From positions 1 through 64,000 of the forward strand of contig JABZKU010000004.1 in assembly GCA_015257125.1 (NCBI GenBank): DNA of 64,000 nt, in the 5' to 3' direction. Below are positions 36,902 through 46,302 of this stretch, piece by piece. The notes below the pieces were generated by a model. It saw only the letters and a list, made by a program, of their open reading frames with translations. It had not been told where the DNA came from and made no database searches. The stretch comes from Prevotellaceae bacterium. GTDB lineage: Bacteria > Bacteroidota > Bacteroidia > Bacteroidales > Bacteroidaceae. The position numbers were made by a program, and so were the translations under genes. Numbering within the stretch: position 1 is the first letter of the stretch; each line of letters opens with the position of its first letter.

Positions 36902-37168
36902 TTATTTCATCAAGTCAGTTACGTAGGGAAGGAGCGAAAGGTGACGAGCACGCTTCACAGCCTGAGCCACGCGGCGTTGGAACTTCAAAGAAGTACCGGT
37001 GATGCGGCGGGGCAGGATTTTTCCCTGTTCGTTGAGGAACTTCTTGAGGAATTCGGGATCTTTGTAGTCGATATACTTGATACCGCTCTTCTTGAAACGG
37101 CAGTACTTCTTCTTCTTGACGTCAACGGTAGGGGGAGTCAAGTAGCGAATTTCAGATGCTTGTGCCAT
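36902..37168 (-). CDS. rpsR: 30S ribosomal protein S18
   Basis: 88 aa. YCRFKKSGIKYIDYKD, then FLNEQGKILPRRITGTS and QRRVAQAVKRARHLSLLPY match S18. It is 3 nt after rpsF. It carries an N-terminal extension of about 20 residues before the conserved core, as is common in this phylum. Confidence 0.97.
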   Translation of the reverse strand: MAQASEIRYLTPPTVDVKKKKYCRFKKSGIKYIDYKDPEFLKKFLNEQGKILPRRITGTSLKFQRRVAQAVKRARHLSLLPYVTDLMK

Positions 37169-37171
37169 GGA

Positions 37172-37510
37172 TTAGTCCTCCTTTTTGTTAGAACGACGCT
37201 TTGCGGCGTATTCAGCAGCAAATTTGTCGAGTTTTACAGTCAGAAAGCGGATAACGCGTTCGTCGCGACGGAAACCGATTTCCAGTTTTTCAACAACGGT
37301 GGGGTCAGCCTTGAACTCCAGCAACTGATAGAAACCGGTGCTCTTCTTGTCGATGGCGTAAGCCAACTTCTTGAGGCCCCAGTTCTCTTCATTGATAACC
37401 TCAGCGCCGTTGGCAGCGAGGATACCCTTGAATTTTTCGACCGTCTCCTTCATCTGAACATCAGACAAAACGGGAGTGAGGATGAAAACGGTCTCATACT
37501 GATTCATCAT
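37172..37510 (-). CDS. rpsF: 30S ribosomal protein S6
   Basis: 112 aa. YETVFILTPVLSDVQMKETV and WGLKKLAYAIDKKSTGFYQL are typical S6. S6 and S18 form a heterodimer on the 30S platform, and the mRNA leader of this operon often binds S6-S18 for feedback. First gene of its operon, with a promoter 90-125 nt upstream. Confidence 0.97.
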   Translation of the reverse strand: MMNQYETVFILTPVLSDVQMKETVEKFKGILAANGAEVINEENWGLKKLAYAIDKKSTGFYQLLEFKADPTVVEKLEIGFRRDERVIRFLTVKLDKFAAEYAAKRRSNKKED

Positions 37511-37602
37511 AGGGATGTGATTGAATTGAGTGAGTATTGTGTTTATGGGATATGCGACGCCTTGTCGCTGTCAGAATGGCAGGACGACGCCACAAAACGG
37601 TG

Positions 37603-37634
37603 CAAAAGTAGGGGATTTTTGACAAATGGCCAAG
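37603..37634 (-). promoter_or_regulatory. Promoter of rpsF-rpsR-rplI
   Basis: Minus strand CTTG (37634-37631), 20 nt, TACTTTTG (37610-37603). It leaves a leader of roughly 85 nt before rpsF, room for the S6-S18 feedback structure known in other bacteria, though I did not resolve one here. Confidence 0.62.
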
Positions 37635-37705
37635 AAAACTCCCGTGTTTTTCGTTGCTGTGCATATAATTTGCATGAGGAACGGCTACGATACCGCAAAT
37701 TTTCG

Positions 37706-37713
37706 TACATTTG
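37706..37713 (+). promoter_or_regulatory. Candidate -7 box of clpC
   Basis: TACATTTG fits TAnnTTTG 38 nt upstream of the clpC ATG. No good -33 element sits at the expected distance. Confidence 0.5.
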
Positions 37714-37750
37714 CATAGCTATTCCACAGACGCATATACAATAACTGATT

Positions 37751-40282
37751 ATGACGCAAAACTTATCGCCACAAATCGCCCGTGTTCTTGCGCTCGGCAA
37801 GGCAGAAGCACGCCGCACACACCAAGAGAAGGTGGGTGCTGTGACGCTTTTGCTCGGTATGCTCAACGATCGTGAGGGTGCGGCCCTAAAAGTGATCGAA
37901 CAGTTTGGCATTTCCACAGAACAACTGCGCAACACGCTGGAGGCACAGATAGAACCGTCTTCCAATGAAGGCACCACCGCAGTAGAAGATACAGAGGTGG
38001 CGCGTGATGTCGATCGCATTTTGCGATTGGCACAACTTGAAGCGCGTTTGCAGCGAGAAAACAATGCCACGGACGTACATTTGTTCCTGGCTATGCTGAG
38101 AGATAAAACCAACGACGGATGCAAAGTGCTCGCGTCGTTCAACCTCAATTACGACAGCGCGATGAAGTTCATCGCCAAAGATAACCGCAATGTTGCCGGC
38201 CGTGCTCCCATGGCTTCGAATATGTCTGATGGGGACGAAGCGGTGCCGGCAGGAGGTGACCCTCGTCAGAGTGGCCGCCGCGGAAATGATGCGACGACTG
38301 AGAAGGTATCGGGAAAAGATACTCCCATCCTCGACAATTATGGGGTAGACTTGACTAAGGCTGCCGCAGAGGGAGTGTTGGATCCAATTGTCGGTCGCCA
38401 CGACGAAATTGAACGCATGGCGCAAATTCTTACGCGCCGCAAAAAGAATAATCCCATTTTGATCGGTGAACCCGGCGTGGGAAAGAGTGCGCTGGTGGAA
38501 GGTTTGGCGCAACTAATCGTAAATAATAAGGTACCCCACTTGTTGTCGGGTAAGCGGTTGGTTTCGCTGGACATGGCTTCGATTGTGGCCGGAACACAAT
38601 ACCGTGGCCAGTTTGAAGACCGACTGCGCAAACTCATTGACGAATTGAAGGCGCACCGTGAAGTGGTGCTCTTCATTGATGAAATCCATACCATCATCGG
38701 TGCGGGAAGTGCCCCCGGTAGTTTGGATGCCGCCAATATTTTGAAACCGGCTTTGGCACGTGGTGAAGTACAGTGTATCGGTGCCACGACCATCAATGAA
38801 TTTCGAAAGAGCATCGAGAAAGACGGTGCATTGGATCGCCGTTTCCAAAAAATACAGCTCGAGCCGACCACGGCGGAAGATACTTTGCAAATCCTCAATA
38901 ACGTCAAGGAGCGATATGAAGATCACCACAATGTGACCTACACTTCTGAGGCGATTGAGGCTTGTGTGGCGCTGACCGAAAGATACATCAGCGATCGTGC
39001 ACTGCCTGACAAAGCCATCGATGCTTTGGACGAAGCCGGTAGTCGAGTACATTTGCTGAATGTGCGCGTACCTGAGCCGATTGCTGCAAAGGAACTGGAA
39101 GTGCAAAATCTTCGCAAGGAAAAAGAGGAAGCTGCTGCGCGCCAAGAGTATGAACAGGCCGCCGGCTTGCGTGACCGTATGTTGCAATGCGAGGCTGAAC
39201 TCAAGACTTTGCAAGAAGAATGGCAACGCGAGTTGAGTGAACATCGGATCATCGTAGACGAAGACGCCATCGCCGGCGTTGTTTCAATGATGAGTGGTGT
39301 GCCGGCTGAGCGCATGAAAGAGTCCGAAACGGTTCGACTGAAGGGGATGAAACAAGCCCTTTCTGAAAAGGTTATCGCTCAAGATCGCGCCATTAAGCGT
39401 TTGACGCGTGCCATTACGCGCAACCGCCTCGGCTTGAAAGACCCTAATCGCCCGATTGGTACGTTTATGTTCGTCGGTCCCACCGGCGTGGGTAAAACCC
39501 ATCTCGTCAAAACGCTGGCCGAGTTCATGTTCGGCAGTAAAGACGCCTTGATTCGTATCGATATGAGTGAGTATGGTGAGAAATTCTCCACTTCTCGACT
39601 CGTAGGTGCTCCTCCGGGGTACGTCGGGTATGAAGAAGGCGGACAATTAACGGAGAAAGTTCGCCGACACCCCTACTCTATTGTCTTGCTTGACGAAATC
39701 GAAAAAGCACATCCGGACGTCTTCAATATGTTGCTCCAAGTGATGGACGAAGGACGCATGACAGATGGAAACGGAACGACGGTGGATTTCCGCAACACGA
39801 TTTTGATTATGACTTCCAACAGCGGAAGTCGCCAAGTCAAAGAGTTTGGAGCGGGAGTGGGCTTCTCGGCTTCGATTGACGGAGTGACCGCAGAGGCGGC
39901 TGAGCACATTGTGCGCAAAGCATTGCAACGCCAGTTCACTCCCGAGTTCTTGAATCGTTTGGACGAAATTGTGATGTTCGATCCTTTGACGCGAGAAGGA
40001 GTGGAGCAAATCGCTGATTTGGAAATCCGAGCGCTTGCACAACGCTTGCAAACTACGGGACGTCAGATTTCATTCTCTCCCGAGGCTACACGTTTTGTGG
40101 CGCAAAAGGGATTCGATCCGCAGTATGGTGCGCGCTCTTTGCGCCGTACGTTGCAAGAATATGTAGAAGATCCTCTGTGTGATTTACTCCTTGAAGGAGA
40201 AAATGGAAAGTCTATTCGTGTGGAGCTCGATTCAGTGAGCGATAGACTGAAAGTGACGGCCGAAACAACGGCTGAGAATTGA
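37751..40282 (+). CDS. clpC: ClpC/ClpA-type AAA+ unfoldase
   Basis: 843 aa. Two Clp N-terminal repeats (residues 1-145), AAA1 with Walker A GEPGVGKSA near residue 239, a middle segment with UVR-like LRKEKEEAAARQEYEQAAGL, AAA2 with GPTGVGKTH near residue 576, and the C-terminal D2 small domain. A GVGFSAS loop in AAA2 matches the position of the ClpP-binding tripeptide, so it likely feeds substrates to ClpP rather than acting as a ClpB disaggregase. Unfoldases of this class take part in protein quality control and stress response. Confidence 0.94.
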   Translation: MTQNLSPQIARVLALGKAEARRTHQEKVGAVTLLLGMLNDREGAALKVIEQFGISTEQLRNTLEAQIEPSSNEGTTAVEDTEVARDVDRILRLAQLEARLQRENNATDVHLFLAMLRDKTNDGCKVLASFNLNYDSAMKFIAKDNRNVAGRAPMASNMSDGDEAVPAGGDPRQSGRRGNDATTEKVSGKDTPILDNYGVDLTKAAAEGVLDPIVGRHDEIERMAQILTRRKKNNPILIGEPGVGKSALVEGLAQLIVNNKVPHLLSGKRLVSLDMASIVAGTQYRGQFEDRLRKLIDELKAHREVVLFIDEIHTIIGAGSAPGSLDAANILKPALARGEVQCIGATTINEFRKSIEKDGALDRRFQKIQLEPTTAEDTLQILNNVKERYEDHHNVTYTSEAIEACVALTERYISDRALPDKAIDALDEAGSRVHLLNVRVPEPIAAKELEVQNLRKEKEEAAARQEYEQAAGLRDRMLQCEAELKTLQEEWQRELSEHRIIVDEDAIAGVVSMMSGVPAERMKESETVRLKGMKQALSEKVIAQDRAIKRLTRAITRNRLGLKDPNRPIGTFMFVGPTGVGKTHLVKTLAEFMFGSKDALIRIDMSEYGEKFSTSRLVGAPPGYVGYEEGGQLTEKVRRHPYSIVLLDEIEKAHPDVFNMLLQVMDEGRMTDGNGTTVDFRNTILIMTSNSGSRQVKEFGAGVGFSASIDGVTAEAAEHIVRKALQRQFTPEFLNRLDEIVMFDPLTREGVEQIADLEIRALAQRLQTTGRQISFSPEATRFVAQKGFDPQYGARSLRRTLQEYVEDPLCDLLLEGENGKSIRVELDSVSDRLKVTAETTAEN

Positions 40283-40339
40283 TATAACGGACGACTGTCG
40301 CGCTGCTTTGCGGTGCGGCGGTCGCCAACCTATATATAT

Positions 40340-43300
40340 ATGGTGCACAAAATAGATGTTTTCATTCAAACGGATAGTGTCGGCAACTTGTCGGCTGCGC
40401 GCGAATTGTCATTGCTTCCGGAGGTAGCGAGCGTATTTGCGTTGACTACGGTTGGGCAAGAAGAGGAAGAAGGCGTAACGACCATGCCGGTCGACGATTT
40501 TTCTTCGTCTAAGATGCTTCGCAGCGTTGCACGCGCCTCAGCGGCCGAATATGTCGCACTCTTTTTGAAACCTACCGGTTTCCGCCCAGCCTATCGTTGC
40601 TTGCAGCGCTTGCACAATGTGATGCTGGATAGCGGCGCGGCGATGGTATATGCCGATCGTTGGGAACAACGCGTGGATGAAGATGGTCAAATCGCCCTAC
40701 CCACGGAGCACCCCGTGATTGATTATCAAGAAGGTGCTGTGCGTGATGATTTCGATTTCGGTGGGTTGTGGCTGGTGCGTGGCGACCTGCTGCGACAATT
40801 TGCCGCGGACAATAAACAACGCTACAAGTATGCCGCTACCTATGCCCTACGTTTATATTTGAGTCGTCACGGGGATTTGGTGCACCTGAGAGAACCCCTT
40901 TACACCGAACAGGAAACAGATTTGCGCCGCAGTGGAGAAAAGCAGTTTGATTATGTAAATCCGGCTGCGCGCGAGGTGCAAATTGAAATGGAACGTGCTT
41001 GCACCTCCCATCTCAAGGCTGTGGGAGCTTGGCTTGCCCCTGACGAATACGATGATGTGCCTCTGCGTGAGGAAGACCAAGCATTGTTACAAATCACGTC
41101 TTTGCCTATTTCGACTGCGCAAACTGAAGCTACCGGCGAACTGCCTAGTGAAAAAGTATCGGTTTCTTCTTTCCCTGTTGTAGCCTCGGTTATTATCCCT
41201 GTACGCAACCGTGTGCGTACGATAGGAGATGCAATTCAATCTGCCCTTTCGCAGAAAACTAATTTCACGTTTAACGTAATTGTCGTAGATAATCACTCTA
41301 CTGACGGAACCGACGAGGTCGTTCGCCGTTTTGCGCAGGACGAACGCGTAGTCTTATTGCAGCCCGATCGCGCAGATTTGGGCATCGGAGGATGTTGGGA
41401 CTATGCAATTCGTTCGAACTCCTGCGGTCGTTATGCAGTTCAGTTGGATTCTGATGACCTTTATAGCGGAACCGACACATTGACGTGCATTGTTGAGGCT
41501 TTTGTGAAACAACGTGCGGCTATGGTCATTGGTTCCTATCGAATGGTGAACTTTAATTTGGAGACATTGCCTCCCGGATTGATTGACCATCGCGAATGGA
41601 CTCCTGACAATGGGCGAAATAACGCTTTACGCATCAATGGTTTGGGCGCGCCGCGTGCTTTCGACACTGCGGTGTTGAGAGAGATTGGTTTCCCGAATAC
41701 CAGTTATGGTGAGGATTATGCGCTGGGGTTGGCTATTTCTCGCCGTTTCCGCATAGCGCGTATTTACGATGAACTCTATTTGTGTCGTCGTTGGGAAGGT
41801 AATTCCGATGCAGCGCTGGATGTGCATCGAGTGAATCGTCATAATGCTTACAAAGATGAATTGCGTACACTCGAGTTGCGTGCTCGTCGCAAACTTAATA
41901 TGAGTTGGCAGCACGCGATTGATCAAACAGAAGTGAATACTTTCTTTGATAAGCAACTGAGCGGTTGGGAGAGTGCGCGCCAGCGTTTTGACGATTTACG
42001 TGAAACTGTGCAGACTAAGGCACTTGATGCGGAGGATTATGCCTTGTCCATTCAACATAATCCTTCTCGTCTCGTTTCGACCGCTGCGAAGGTTGATCGG
42101 AAATCACTCAAAAAACGAGCTTGCTTCTTGTGCGATAATCACCGTCCGGCGGAGCAAATCGGTTTAACCGTTGAAGGCAAGTATAATGTGTTGGTGAATC
42201 CTTTCCCCATCTTGCCTCATCACCTTACCATTATCAATCGTCGCCACACGCCGCAGACGATGAGTGGAAATTGGTCGTCGTTTTGTCGCATCGCTTCGCA
42301 GTTAGACGAATATGTTGTGTTCTACAATGGTGCGCGATGTGGCGCCTCAGCCCCCGATCACATGCATTTCCAAGCCGGAGCTCGCGGCATTGTGCCGTTG
42401 GAGCGCGACTGGCAACGCTATGAGGGACGTTTGGAGCGTGTATACCCCCAAACGCCGGAAGAAACTGCTGTGGTAGAAGAAGCCGGTTATGAAGACAAGC
42501 GCGCAGGCATCTACTTATTGAAAGAATATGCCTGTCCCGTCTTTGTTGTAATTGGCGAACGTGCTGAGGGCGAGCAACTTTTGCTGAGAAAAGTTGTAGA
42601 AGCATTGCCGGGAGCCGAGCAAAATCGAGAACCTGACATGAATTTGCTCGCCTGGATGGACAATCATCATCCCGCGCACCCGGATTCTTTGGTTACTTTG
42701 GTGTTCCCTCGCGCAAAGCATCGTCCCGATTGCTATTTTGCCGAAGGAGATAAGCAATATTTGATTTCTCCCGGTGCCATTGACATGGCGGGCCTCATCA
42801 TAGCCCCCAAACCTGAAGACTTTGAGCGGATGACCCCGCAAAAGGCCGCCTCCATACTTGCGGAAGTAGCGCTTTCGGAAAGTGAAATAGCCCAAGTCAT
42901 TCGCCGTTTGCACAAAGGAGGCCGCCGCGTGTCGCGTCGAAAGGCCTCAGACCTCTTCGAAAATGGAGCAGAGCCACGCGTTGCTGTGGGAATTATGCGC
43001 GCCCAGCGTATTTCTTTCGTACTCAATACAGAATTCATGGCCAAAGGTGCGCCGGTGATTGGCGAACAGGTTGTGGAGTACAGCGATGGAGGCATAAAGT
43101 GGAATGGTAACGTCTATAGTGAGTTGAACTTCCACCCCACCGGCGAAGATACAGCGGTTTCGTTCACCTTGAATGAAGTGCCCATTGGCATCAATTTCCA
43201 TTGGGAACGCCAGCAAAACCAAACTTTCCACGGCATGCTAAGTTTTGTGGTGGACGAGGAAAAGCTCGTGGCCATCAATCAGGTCTCTGCTGAGTTGTAT

Positions 43301-44302
43301 TTGGAAAGCGTCATCGCCTCTGAAATGAGTGCTACCGCATCGCTCGAATTACTCAAAGCCCATGCTGTCGTAAGTCGTAGTTGGCTATTCAAAATGATGG
43401 AACAACGCCGTTGGCATGCCCAAAATCCAGAAGGCAATTTCTTCTCGTTCCAAAGAAAAGACGACGAATATATTCGCTGGTACGACAGAGAGGATCATAC
43501 GCTCTTTGACGTGTGTGCAGATGATCACTGTCAGCGCTATCAAGGCATTACGATTGTAACAAGACCTGAAGTCCGCGAAGCCATTGTAGCCACACGTGGG
43601 CAAATTCTCACCTACGGCGACGAGATTTGTGATGCACGTTTCTCGAAATGTTGTGGAGGAATGACCGAAAAGTTCTCTGCTTGTTGGGATAACCATGATG
43701 AGCCCTATCTGATTCCGACAAGAGACATTGCACAGCGCGAAGTGAGTGTTGCTCTCTCCCCCGATCTTACACAAGAAGAGGCTGCTAAGGAATGGATGCA
43801 CACCCGTCCCGAAGCATTTTGCCGCACTTCTGATCCACAAATTCTCTCGCAGATTTTCAAAGACTATGACCGCGAGACAGAAAATTTCTACCGTTGGAAT
43901 GTAAGTCTCACGCAAGATGAGATACGCACGCTGATTGAAGAACGCACCGGCTTGAAGTTCGGGAAAATTCTCGACCTCATTCCCGTTGAGCGCAGTGAAA
44001 GCGGTAGAATTGTGCGTCTGAAAATCGTAGGCGAAGAGCGAGAGTTTGTCATCGGCAAAGAATTGGAAATTCGCCGTACCCTTTCGCCTACTCATCTGTA
44101 TTCCAGTGCTTTTGTCGTAGAAAAATCGGATGAAACGATCGAAGGAGCTCCCACAGCATTCCGCTTAGTCGGTGCCGGATGGGGACATGGAGTGGGTTTA
44201 TGTCAAGTAGGCGCAGCTGTAATGGGGGCGGAGGGGTATGCCTACCGCGACATCTTACTCCATTACTATAAAGAGGCGCAAATTGAAAGAAAGTATGAAT
44301 AA
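40340..44302 (+). CDS. Giant fusion: glycosyltransferase-like + GT2 + DUF4922 (HIT/GalT-like) + SpoIID
   Basis: 1320 aa. Residues 1-240 look like a degenerate GT-A domain. Residues ~280-540 are a family 2 glycosyltransferase (VIIPVRNRVRTIGDAIQSAL; DSDD metal motif near 370). Residues ~590-870 are DUF4922 with CFLCDNH and the HIT/GalT-type triad HMHFQ near 675, suggesting nucleotidyl transfer or phosphorolysis. Residues ~900-1320 are a SpoIID/LytB domain (YLESVIASEMS, with the catalytic Glu; ending GWGHGVGLCQ), which in Bacillus cleaves denuded glycan strands. No signal peptide or membrane helix is visible, odd for SpoIID. I chose ATG 40340 over a GTG at 40313. It overlaps the AmpG-like gene by 8 nt. 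Confidence 0.85.
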   Translation: MVHKIDVFIQTDSVGNLSAARELSLLPEVASVFALTTVGQEEEEGVTTMPVDDFSSSKMLRSVARASAAEYVALFLKPTGFRPAYRCLQRLHNVMLDSGAAMVYADRWEQRVDEDGQIALPTEHPVIDYQEGAVRDDFDFGGLWLVRGDLLRQFAADNKQRYKYAATYALRLYLSRHGDLVHLREPLYTEQETDLRRSGEKQFDYVNPAAREVQIEMERACTSHLKAVGAWLAPDEYDDVPLREEDQALLQITSLPISTAQTEATGELPSEKVSVSSFPVVASVIIPVRNRVRTIGDAIQSALSQKTNFTFNVIVVDNHSTDGTDEVVRRFAQDERVVLLQPDRADLGIGGCWDYAIRSNSCGRYAVQLDSDDLYSGTDTLTCIVEAFVKQRAAMVIGSYRMVNFNLETLPPGLIDHREWTPDNGRNNALRINGLGAPRAFDTAVLREIGFPNTSYGEDYALGLAISRRFRIARIYDELYLCRRWEGNSDAALDVHRVNRHNAYKDELRTLELRARRKLNMSWQHAIDQTEVNTFFDKQLSGWESARQRFDDLRETVQTKALDAEDYALSIQHNPSRLVSTAAKVDRKSLKKRACFLCDNHRPAEQIGLTVEGKYNVLVNPFPILPHHLTIINRRHTPQTMSGNWSSFCRIASQLDEYVVFYNGARCGASAPDHMHFQAGARGIVPLERDWQRYEGRLERVYPQTPEETAVVEEAGYEDKRAGIYLLKEYACPVFVVIGERAEGEQLLLRKVVEALPGAEQNREPDMNLLAWMDNHHPAHPDSLVTLVFPRAKHRPDCYFAEGDKQYLISPGAIDMAGLIIAPKPEDFERMTPQKAASILAEVALSESEIAQVIRRLHKGGRRVSRRKASDLFENGAEPRVAVGIMRAQRISFVLNTEFMAKGAPVIGEQVVEYSDGGIKWNGNVYSELNFHPTGEDTAVSFTLNEVPIGINFHWERQQNQTFHGMLSFVVDEEKLVAINQVSAELYLESVIASEMSATASLELLKAHAVVSRSWLFKMMEQRRWHAQNPEGNFFSFQRKDDEYIRWYDREDHTLFDVCADDHCQRYQGITIVTRPEVREAIVATRGQILTYGDEICDARFSKCCGGMTEKFSACWDNHDEPYLIPTRDIAQREVSVALSPDLTQEEAAKEWMHTRPEAFCRTSDPQILSQIFKDYDRETENFYRWNVSLTQDEIRTLIEERTGLKFGKILDLIPVERSESGRIVRLKIVGEEREFVIGKELEIRRTLSPTHLYSSAFVVEKSDETIEGAPTAFRLVGAGWGHGVGLCQVGAAVMGAEGYAYRDILLHYYKEAQIERKYE

Positions 44303-45638
44303 CAATCGGTCGCAACCTTGGCAATGGGTGCCCTCACTTTATTTTACTGAGGGCATCCCCTATTTTATCGTAAATTCGGTGGCGTTGCTCATGTACAAGC
44401 GCTGTGGACTGAATGACGAAGAGTGTGCGCTTTATGCCTCGTGGCTTTCTTTGCCTTGGGTCATTAAACCTTTGTGGAGTCCCATTGTTGAGATTCTCAA
44501 GTCTAAACAGTGGTGGATAGTGGTCATGGAGATGACTATGGCCATTGCGTTGGCAGGCGTTGCTTTCACGCTTCCCACTCCGTATTACGTGCAATTGACG
44601 ATGGCGTTTTTCTTTTTGATCGCCTTCAGCAGTGCAACGCACGATATTGCCGCAGATGGTTTTTACATGGAAGCCCTCGATGAGCGTCAACAAGCCCTGA
44701 ATGTTGGTGTGCGCAGCATCTTTTATCGCCTTTCTAAGGTCATCAGCGAAGGACTGCTGATCATGTTCATCGGCTCATTGGAAGTCTATACGCGTAGCGC
44801 CTTCACGGCGTGGAGTTTAGGCTTGGGAGCTGTCGCATTGTTGTTGGCATTGGCCACTCTCTATCATTGGGTTGTACTCCCCAAACGCACAACTTCTTCG
44901 GAAAACACGGGGACTTTTGTGCAAAACAAGGCTGTTTTTGATGAAAAACAGCCGACTTTCGTTGACGAAACACAGAGAGGGCAAACCGTCAGAGGGGCAA
45001 TGAAAGAGTTTGCTGACACCTTTGTCTCTTTTTTTAAGAAGCCCGGCATTCTCATGGCCATTACTTTCTTGCTACTCTACCGCCTTCCTGAAGCTATACT
45101 CACAAAAATCTGTCCTTTGTTCCTTACAGAAAAGGTAAGTTTGGGAGGCTTAGGACTTTCCACTTCAGAATATGGCCTTGCCTATGGTACTTTAGGGGTC
45201 ATAGGTTTGCTGTTGGGAGGAATATTGGGCGGGATTGTGGTAGCCATGGACGGATTTCGCAAGTGGCGTTGGCCGATGGTGATGGCCATCTCGTTGCCTA
45301 ATTGTGTCTATATCTTCTTGGCTTATTTCCAACCGGAGAATATTTGGTGGATCAGTTCGGTCATTGCCATTGAACAATTCGGTTATGGCTTCGGTTTCAC
45401 CCTTTACATGCTCTTCATGTTGTACTTCTCACAGGGGAAATCAAAGGCTGCTCATTATTCACTTTGTACCGGTTTCATGGCCTTGGGCTTGATGTTGCCC
45501 GGACAAGTTGCAGGCTATGTGGCTACGTGGTTCGGATATTACGGCAGTTTTATCCTCGTGATGCTACTTGTTCCGATTACGTTTGTCGTTACTTCGCTCA
45601 TTCGTGTGCCGGATGATTTCGGACGTCGAGCAGCTTAA
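44295..45638 (+). CDS. AmpG-like MFS permease
   Basis: 447 aa, 12 transmembrane segments. The opening WVPSLYFTEGIPYFIVNSVA and the SSATHDIAADGFYMEAL motif are typical of AmpG-related MFS transporters, which bring anhydro-muropeptides into the cytoplasm for recycling. Its start overlaps the SpoIID fusion gene, indicating coupled expression and a shared role in cell-wall turnover. The central loop between helices 6 and 7 (residues ~200-230) is encoded by an inserted palindromic repeat, see 44900-44975. Substrate is inferred, not shown. Confidence 0.82.
   Translation: MNNNRSQPWQWVPSLYFTEGIPYFIVNSVALLMYKRCGLNDEECALYASWLSLPWVIKPLWSPIVEILKSKQWWIVVMEMTMAIALAGVAFTLPTPYYVQLTMAFFFLIAFSSATHDIAADGFYMEALDERQQALNVGVRSIFYRLSKVISEGLLIMFIGSLEVYTRSAFTAWSLGLGAVALLLALATLYHWVVLPKRTTSSENTGTFVQNKAVFDEKQPTFVDETQRGQTVRGAMKEFADTFVSFFKKPGILMAITFLLLYRLPEAILTKICPLFLTEKVSLGGLGLSTSEYGLAYGTLGVIGLLLGGILGGIVVAMDGFRKWRWPMVMAISLPNCVYIFLAYFQPENIWWISSVIAIEQFGYGFGFTLYMLFMLYFSQGKSKAAHYSLCTGFMALGLMLPGQVAGYVATWFGYYGSFILVMLLVPITFVVTSLIRVPDDFGRRAA
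44900..44975. repeat. Palindromic short-repeat block inside the AmpG-like gene
   Basis: About three units of the window-wide repeat family (GGGGACTTTTGTGCAAAACA; a perfect 10 bp hairpin 44930-44939/44944-44953; ACTTTCGTTGACGAAAC). It is read in frame as a hydrophilic loop (ENTGTFVQNKAVFDEKQPTF), with no stop and no frameshift. Confidence 0.62.
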
Positions 45639-45681
45639 TCCCCCAATCTTTCTATTTCTCTTTGCATTTTAGAATCAACTT

Positions 45682-46275
45682 ATGACACCGGAAGAAATAA
45701 AGAATCGGCGCCGGCTCAATTTTCGCCAAACTAACGCCTATGCTATGCAGTATGGTGCATTGATGGGCGGGTATGCCGTAGCCGCAGAAGTTTGTTTTGT
45801 GCTCGGACTGAAGATGGCTCCATTGATGAACGTCCAGTCATTACTCACATTAGCTTATCCCTTGGTCGTACTCTTAGTCGCTTTTCGTTTTCGAAAGCAG
45901 GTGAGCGAAGGGCTTCCCTACTCTTTTGGCCGTGGATTCTTCTTTACTCTGTTGGTTGTACTATACTCCGGTGTATGGGCAGCGCTCGTTGCATTACTTT
46001 ATCTGCAGCTTTTTGATCACGGTTATCTCTTTCAAACCTATTTGGAGTTGCTGAATCGTCCCGACATGGTGAAAATGATGCAACAGTCCGGACTCACGGC
46101 TCAAATACAAGCCTCTACCGGGGGACTGACCCCGACACAAGTAGTAGAACGCTTACAGCAAACACCGGCTTCTGTCTTTGCTGCCACCATTCTCTACGCA
46201 TTCATGCTCACTGCCCCCATCTTTTCACTCATTTCGGGCCTCTTCACGATGCGTGGTAGTCGCAAAACTTATTGA
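45682..46275 (+). CDS. DUF4199 membrane protein
   Basis: 197 aa with four hydrophobic segments (residues ~30-50, 52-70, 85-110 and 165-185). The size and layout match DUF4199, a family found in Bacteroidetes and often placed next to a GT2 gene, as here. The N-terminus is basic and cytoplasmic. Function unknown. Confidence 0.75.
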   Translation: MTPEEIKNRRRLNFRQTNAYAMQYGALMGGYAVAAEVCFVLGLKMAPLMNVQSLLTLAYPLVVLLVAFRFRKQVSEGLPYSFGRGFFFTLLVVLYSGVWAALVALLYLQLFDHGYLFQTYLELLNRPDMVKMMQQSGLTAQIQASTGGLTPTQVVERLQQTPASVFAATILYAFMLTAPIFSLISGLFTMRGSRKTY

Positions 46276-46302
46276 TTTTCACATCGTCTCCTGATCTCTA
46301 CA

